Source: Ophiura sarsii (Eukaryota > Echinodermata > Ophiuroidea > Amphilepidida > Ophiuridae). Taken from it: a stretch of 64,000 nt of DNA. Under the pieces are notes generated by a model. That model saw only the letters and a list, made by a program, of their open reading frames with translations. It did not search any database and was not told where the DNA came from. Positions 59,960 to 64,000 of this stretch are shown here, piece after piece; the first letter of the stretch is position 1, and the number at the start of each line of letters is the position of its first letter. The stretch covers positions 27,277,503 to 27,341,502 of the forward strand of contig CM069450.1 in assembly GCA_035610835.1 (NCBI GenBank), read 5' to 3'. Both the position numbers and the translations under genes were made by a program.

Positions 59960-60181
59960 ACGGAGCAAGACAGGTATAAGAGATGGATCCGAGAGGCTAT
60001 AGAAATCAGGAAGAAGGGGACCTCAACGATGAACCGCGACGAGGGGCAATACTACCTCACTCACGTTTTTGATGATCTATTATCATCTGGCAAAAAATCC
60101 CCAGATGATAAATCAACTGGCAACTCCAAGAATGCAAAAAGCGTCATGAGTCGTCAAGATCATCACTACCACAAGTGTTGA
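59960..60181 (+). pseudogene. GIY-YIG domain fragment, C-terminal piece in opposite orientation
   Basis: The plus-strand frame reads EQDRYKRWIREAIEIRKKGT, then STMNRDEGQYYLTHVFDDLL, then a polar tail to TGA at 60179-60181. 'R-RW-EAI-IRK' followed by 'MNRDEG-Y-L-H' is the conserved C-terminus that normally follows the 'HVI-WD' block in the same protein. Here it is placed head to head with its own N-terminal piece, with the junction at about 59940-59960. The frame upstream of 59960 is antisense to the other piece and is not genuine coding. Confidence 0.8.
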
Positions 60182-60410
60182 CAAAGGATACAGTTGTGTC
60201 CGAAACGTACACGTGAGTACTTACACTGGATCAGTATAATGAACCTTCCATATTACATCACCTATTGTTAAGTTTTTTCTCTCTATGTAGCTGTGTCAGT
60301 CTCTTATGACCTACAATACTAACGATCTATATTTTGGTGACCGACCTTTGACCTTTTCCAACACCGCCCTCTAATTTATTTAATTTGGCATACGCCGACT
60401 TTATACTGTG

Positions 60411-61027
60411 CCACTCAATGTAGGTGAGTTGAAATTAATACGCTACAGATCACTTTTTTAATCGAGTTATTGTTTTGCGAAGGTTATAAACTTCAAATTT
60501 ATTTTTCACATTCTCAAATAAGTATATTGTAAATAATAATTGTATTAAAGCAGTGACTAGAGTCATTGTGATTTGTGAGTATCACACTCTCAAATACTTG
60601 TCCCTTTTTTAATCTCCCCCTAAATCGTGCCGTATGGGCAATGTATGCTATTGAACCAAAATTATGGGAGCAAATAATAAGATTGAATTTTGCATTTAAT
60701 CGCGGTTAGCGAGTTCCCGTCTTTGATTTTATGTTCATCAGTTTTGACTTGAAATGTGTTAGTAGTATGCATCTAGTATTTAGCAAAAAAGGATCTAAGA
60801 TCCCCGTCCGTGTTTGAAAAATCTGCACTTTTGACAAATCACCGGGTACATTAAAGGACAGTTTTAAGGTAGCGTTTACTTGTATTATCTTTTGTAGAAA
60901 CCACGATTAACCCTAACTCTCCCAGGCACGATTCACTATAACAGAACATCCCAAGCCCATGCTACACTATTGATTTGATGACGTCATCTTCTGAATTTGT
61001 AGGTACAAAATCGCTGCGCTGCCCTGG
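60411..61027. other. Non-coding stretch
   Basis: No gene is recognised. A palindrome GATGACGTCATC lies at about 60977-60988 and contains the CRE core TGACGTCA; a single match of this length gives no evidence of function. Confidence 0.35.
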
Positions 61028-61175
61028 TTGGCAGCTTAGCTCGGTGGTTAGGGACACGGCGGTGGTTTGCGGAGGATCCGGGGGTCGATTCCATGGGGTT
61101 TCAACGCGATTGGTTGGGTACAAATAATACTTGTCCCCATCCCTCCGATCCACACAAAAACATACCACAGCTGGT
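61028..61175 (+). mobile_element. tRNA-derived SINE (second family)
   Basis: The head has an A-box-like TTAGCTCGGTGGTTAGGG from about 61036 and a B box GGTCGATTCC at 61083-61092, about 45 nt apart as in tRNA. The tail is GGTTGGGTACAAATAATAC and a CCCCATCCCTCCGATCC block. The tRNA-like part does not fold as a complete tRNA by eye, so a SINE is more likely than a tRNA gene. Confidence 0.65.
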
Positions 61176-61345
61176 TAGGGTTAAGGTGAACACACACGAG
61201 AATATGTATCAAAATGAAAAATATAAAATAAAATAAAACAATTAAGCCAAGCAAATTGTTGTGTACGTTTTGTGGTGATTTTGAATGTACAACACTGTTC
61301 ATTTTTTTAATGATGAATGCAAACCATACACCAGCTGTCCGTTTT

Positions 61346-61372
61346 GTGTTTGGTTTGGTTTGGTTTGGTTTT
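61346..61372 (+). repeat. (TTTGG)n microsatellite
   Basis: About five TTTGG units are read in a row, ending in GGTTTTTGG. Confidence 0.8.
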
Positions 61373-61599
61373 TGGAACTCGGAACTTTAAGGATTACCCT
61401 ATATTTATACATTTTGTACTTCATTCCCAATTTTTTTTAAAAAACAAATCTGTCACAATATGAAAGCCCTTAGTCCCTAGTACCCATGTATGCAACAACA
61501 AACAAAATCCCCAAAAATGTAGTTACTGCGTTTTTCCTTTAGGGGGCAGAAATATTAGATTAAGTATAAAAAAAGAGTTTCTTAGTTAATATCTTAATA

Positions 61600-61835
61600 T
61601 TATCATCAAGAGTTTGTGGGCAGTTTATACTCACTTTTTTTTTGGTTAGCTTTTTCCAAAAAAAATGGGTCAACATTTTTGATCAAAATTGATGACAAAT
61701 GTGGATTCTCTGATCCATTTCCTTTCCAAAAATGTATACTTTTATATACATTTGAGTCATAGTTCAATTATTACAGCACTCACAAAATTATTAAAAAAAA
61801 CCTTCCTTAAGTCCCCCCCCCCCCCCCCTTAAAGG
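61600..61835 (-). mobile_element. Dispersed repeat related to unit A 14135-14290
   Basis: In reverse it matches 14135-14290 and 34790-34940 through GTGATGTAATTATTGAACTA, AAGGAAATGGATCAGAGAAT and CATCAATTTTGA. In the same orientation it resembles 11140-11335. A C-run (61813-61827) followed by TTAAAGGGAGGACT marks the end. It is probably an old non-autonomous element, with no ORF. Confidence 0.6.
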
Positions 61836-62069
61836 GAGGACTGAACAGAGAAACGCATATAATTTAGTAAAATATTCAAGAATTGCTGGAACAGAGAAAC
61901 GTATGAATGAATGAGTGATCTTTAAAGGATACCTTGTTTGTCATTGAAGGTGGCGCTGGACCAGGAAAACGTACCACGGTGGGTGATATTAGTTGGTAAC
62001 GGAGGAACTAGAGAACGTACGTTAATGGGCGGTCATTATTGGGGGAATTGGAACTAATAATTGTAACAG

Positions 62070-62480
62070 AGAGCACGTGTGGTCTAATTTCGATACAAAT
62101 CCTTGGGCAAGGTACTTAGTCTCAATTGCTTCGTTGACCCAAGCGAGATTGGGGAGCTGTTAGGGGATATTACAATCTAAGTGCTGATACTGTGTGCGCC
62201 GTATCAGTAGCCTGGTAAATGAAGCGAAATGATTTGTGACGATTTCCTAATGGCAGCAAAAACAGTGGTTCGGAAGTCACGTATAAATGATGGTCCCGTG
62301 CATCGGAATAGCAATACCCGAGCACGTTAAAGGTTACAGACTCTTTCGTAAAGAGTAGAGGATCATCTAGGTCTGTATCTGTTCACACATCTAACGGACC
62401 CCAATGGCTTATTGGGATATCCAGAGGTCGTAGTACCCAAATAATATCAAATCAAATCAAATCAAATCAAATCAAATCGA
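62070..62480 (+). mobile_element. SINE relative with (CAAAT)n tail
   Basis: The head AGCACGTGTGGTC and the core CCTTGGGCAAGGTACTT with AGTCTCAATTGC match the SINE at 57812-58065. The B-box region is deleted. A long 3' part ends CCCAATGGCTTATTGGGATA, then CCCAAATAATAT, and a (CAAAT)n tail at about 62448-62478. It is a truncated copy, presumably inactive. Confidence 0.6.
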
Positions 62481-64000
62481 AGATATTATCTGCTGGCTAG
62501 GTAGCTAGCAAAGAGTTCGGGAATGAGGTGGACCATGAGTGACTACACCCACTCAACGAGTGTGATCGTTCTTTGGTAATTCGTTATTTTCGTCACTATA
62601 TATAGGCCTACTACTGTTTGTTAAGCGGTATTTAAATCAAATGCAGGAACAAGTTAATAGAATGATCTTTGCAGGGTGGGCTCGAAACGGAAACCATCAG
62701 CAATGGTGAAAACATACATCTGTGATTGATCTTTAAAGGGGCCACCGGAACAGGAAAATGTGAATGTGGGTGTTATTAGTTGGCTACTATGTACCAAAGG
62801 AATACCACACCCATCCTTAAAGTTTTATTGATCAGTGATAGTTGTCACCACTATGTATTAATAGATCAACATTTTGCTAGTCACTAAGTGAATATAACCC
62901 TTTTGTTTTTGTGACCATCCTGAAATGTTATCTCCCCCTATTTCGGTTCATTTTGTACCATGAATTATCATCCGTCACTGATCACAAAACCATAGATGAA
63001 TCAATGTTGCGAACATTGGTATTATTTACTTTTCAAAATTACGGGTCAATCACAAGCCTTTTACTTGATATAATGTTCTATAATACTAAGTCATAGGGCA
63101 TAGACAGATGACGCATTTGCTGCAGGCTGTAGTGTATGTAACAACAGGTCCGGGATGATGCAGCATTCCATTCCATACGTTGACAGGATTGAAATATACT
63201 AATTAGTATTCTCGTTATTATAACATTGAGGACATGGTCTGAGTGTCTCAGTTTAATGTCTTAAGATGATGCGTAGACAGTAAGTCCAACAAACATCAAT
63301 AGTGTGTTGCCGATTTAAATTACAAAACCATAGGTAGTTGCCCGAGGCTGCTTATGGATGTTCAATGTCCTTGGTAGACGTGCGTTACCATTCCGCATGA
63401 ACTTGACGAATGGGCTCAATTCTCTTATTACCATATCAAATGCTTTAGTCACGATCAAGCGCTACTCACTAGACAATATAACAGGTAACTTAAGAGTCAA
63501 ATATCTATAATTACTGGTAACGAGCGTTGACTAAACAAGTAAAATGTTGATCACAAAGAACAATCATCCATAGACTCTTATATTTACGCGCAGTGGATTT
63601 ATTAAATGAATAAAGATTGATATTTCGCCAGATCTAATAATAGTTTCACTTCAGAATCAGATCTGGTATTCCTTGTTTCCCAACTTGCTCTTTGATTTGA
63701 AACACAAAGTATATTGAATTATAAAATTAAAATTAAATTATTAAATCAAAGTAACTATGTTCACGAGGTGAAAGTGATAATATCAAATGTTCCCTTCCAG
63801 CAAAATGAACTACTTTATCTACTCAATATTTCATCCACATATTGCCTGAAGTCGAATTCATTTATTATCGGTCTTGCGACCAGTTTCCTTTGGCACCGCC
63901 ACTTTTTATCAAGAGCCCACTTTCGAATTAATTCATTAATCGCCCCTGAGACCAAACATTTTTCATGGATCAAATATAAATGTATTACCTTCCGGCAAAT
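62481..64000. other. Trailing stretch without recognised gene
   Basis: I see no defensible gene. The phrase GATCTTTAAAGG, with a later GGAAAAYGT, occurs at about 61918 and 62729 and suggests one more diverged repeat. A 61-codon frame (62911-63096) lacks support. Confidence 0.35.

Larger units (their letters stand above)
59596..60410. mobile_element. Rearranged Penelope-like element remnant with inverted ends
   Basis: Inverted ends CAGTATAAAAACGGCGTATG and its partner (60388-60410; GGCATACGCCG, TTTATACTG) bracket the block. A second inverted pair (AAGGTTCATTATA near 59699-59711 and TATAATGAACCTT near 60235-60248) lies inside. The block contains the C-terminal part of a GIY-YIG endonuclease domain split into two head-to-head pieces. 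A C-terminal GIY-YIG after the RT is the hallmark of Penelope-like elements, which also often carry inverted partial copies. No RT sequence is present. Confidence 0.72.

Noticed and set aside
60977..60988. CRE regulatory site
   Set aside because: A single short palindrome in 64 kb without a nearby gene is not evidence of regulation.

Overview
The window looks like eukaryotic nuclear DNA from a marine invertebrate, most likely a deuterostome such as an echinoderm or hemichordate (low confidence on the phylum). It is AT-rich and has no operons or dense genes. It carries an L1/Tx1-type LINE, CR1/L2-type LINEs, an RTE-like LINE remnant, a Penelope-like remnant with a GIY-YIG domain, tRNA-derived SINEs and many terminal-inverted-repeat (TIR) elements. 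I found no host protein-coding gene that I can defend. Every protein similarity I recognise is to a retroelement, and all of those are broken.

The main structure is a tandem array of an ~18 kb non-coding unit. A diverged partial copy ('copy 0') occupies about 181-3010. Unit A is about 3010-21253. Unit B is about 21254-42819 and is longer because of insertions. A third, truncated unit C is about 42820-47392. A and B look 98-99% identical by eye but differ by clean insertions. A alone has a 1.09 kb TA-flanked element (12674-13760) and a 1.2 kb TTA-flanked Harbinger-like element (16303-17507). B alone has a 3.6 kb LINE with a 14-bp target-site duplication (22999-26629), a 1.3 kb TIR element packed with GGTGTCA words (35805-37119), a 0.7 kb TA-flanked element (38309-39025) and an inverted 90-bp LINE tail (38042-38131). 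The matching copy supplies the empty site, so many target duplications can be read directly. The arrangement is either a real recent tandem duplication or two haplotypes joined by the assembler. The unit also contains older internal direct and inverted duplications.

Unit C starts nearly identical to A/B, becomes an older, more diverged paralogue after about 43400, and holds three further insertions: a TTAA-flanked MITE with a smaller TA-flanked element nested in it, and an L2-like LINE with a MITE nested in its ORF.

From 47393 to 64000 the DNA is not part of the array. It holds a palindromic CCGG-rich element, a second Harbinger-like copy, a CR1/Jockey-type LINE pseudogene (about 49975-52115), small TIR elements, a 71-bp tandem array (54951-55440), SINEs, a ~115-bp tandem array, a rearranged Penelope-like remnant (59596-60410) and long stretches in which I recognise nothing.

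The most unusual pattern is a recurring architecture in several unrelated foldback elements. Each has short termini, mostly with TA flanks, and a body made largely of repeated copies, in both orientations, of a word found at or near those termini (GCAAAAGGGCC, GGTGTCA, TGAGTCA, GAGTGAA, ACGTA, GTTGACCGCCGG).
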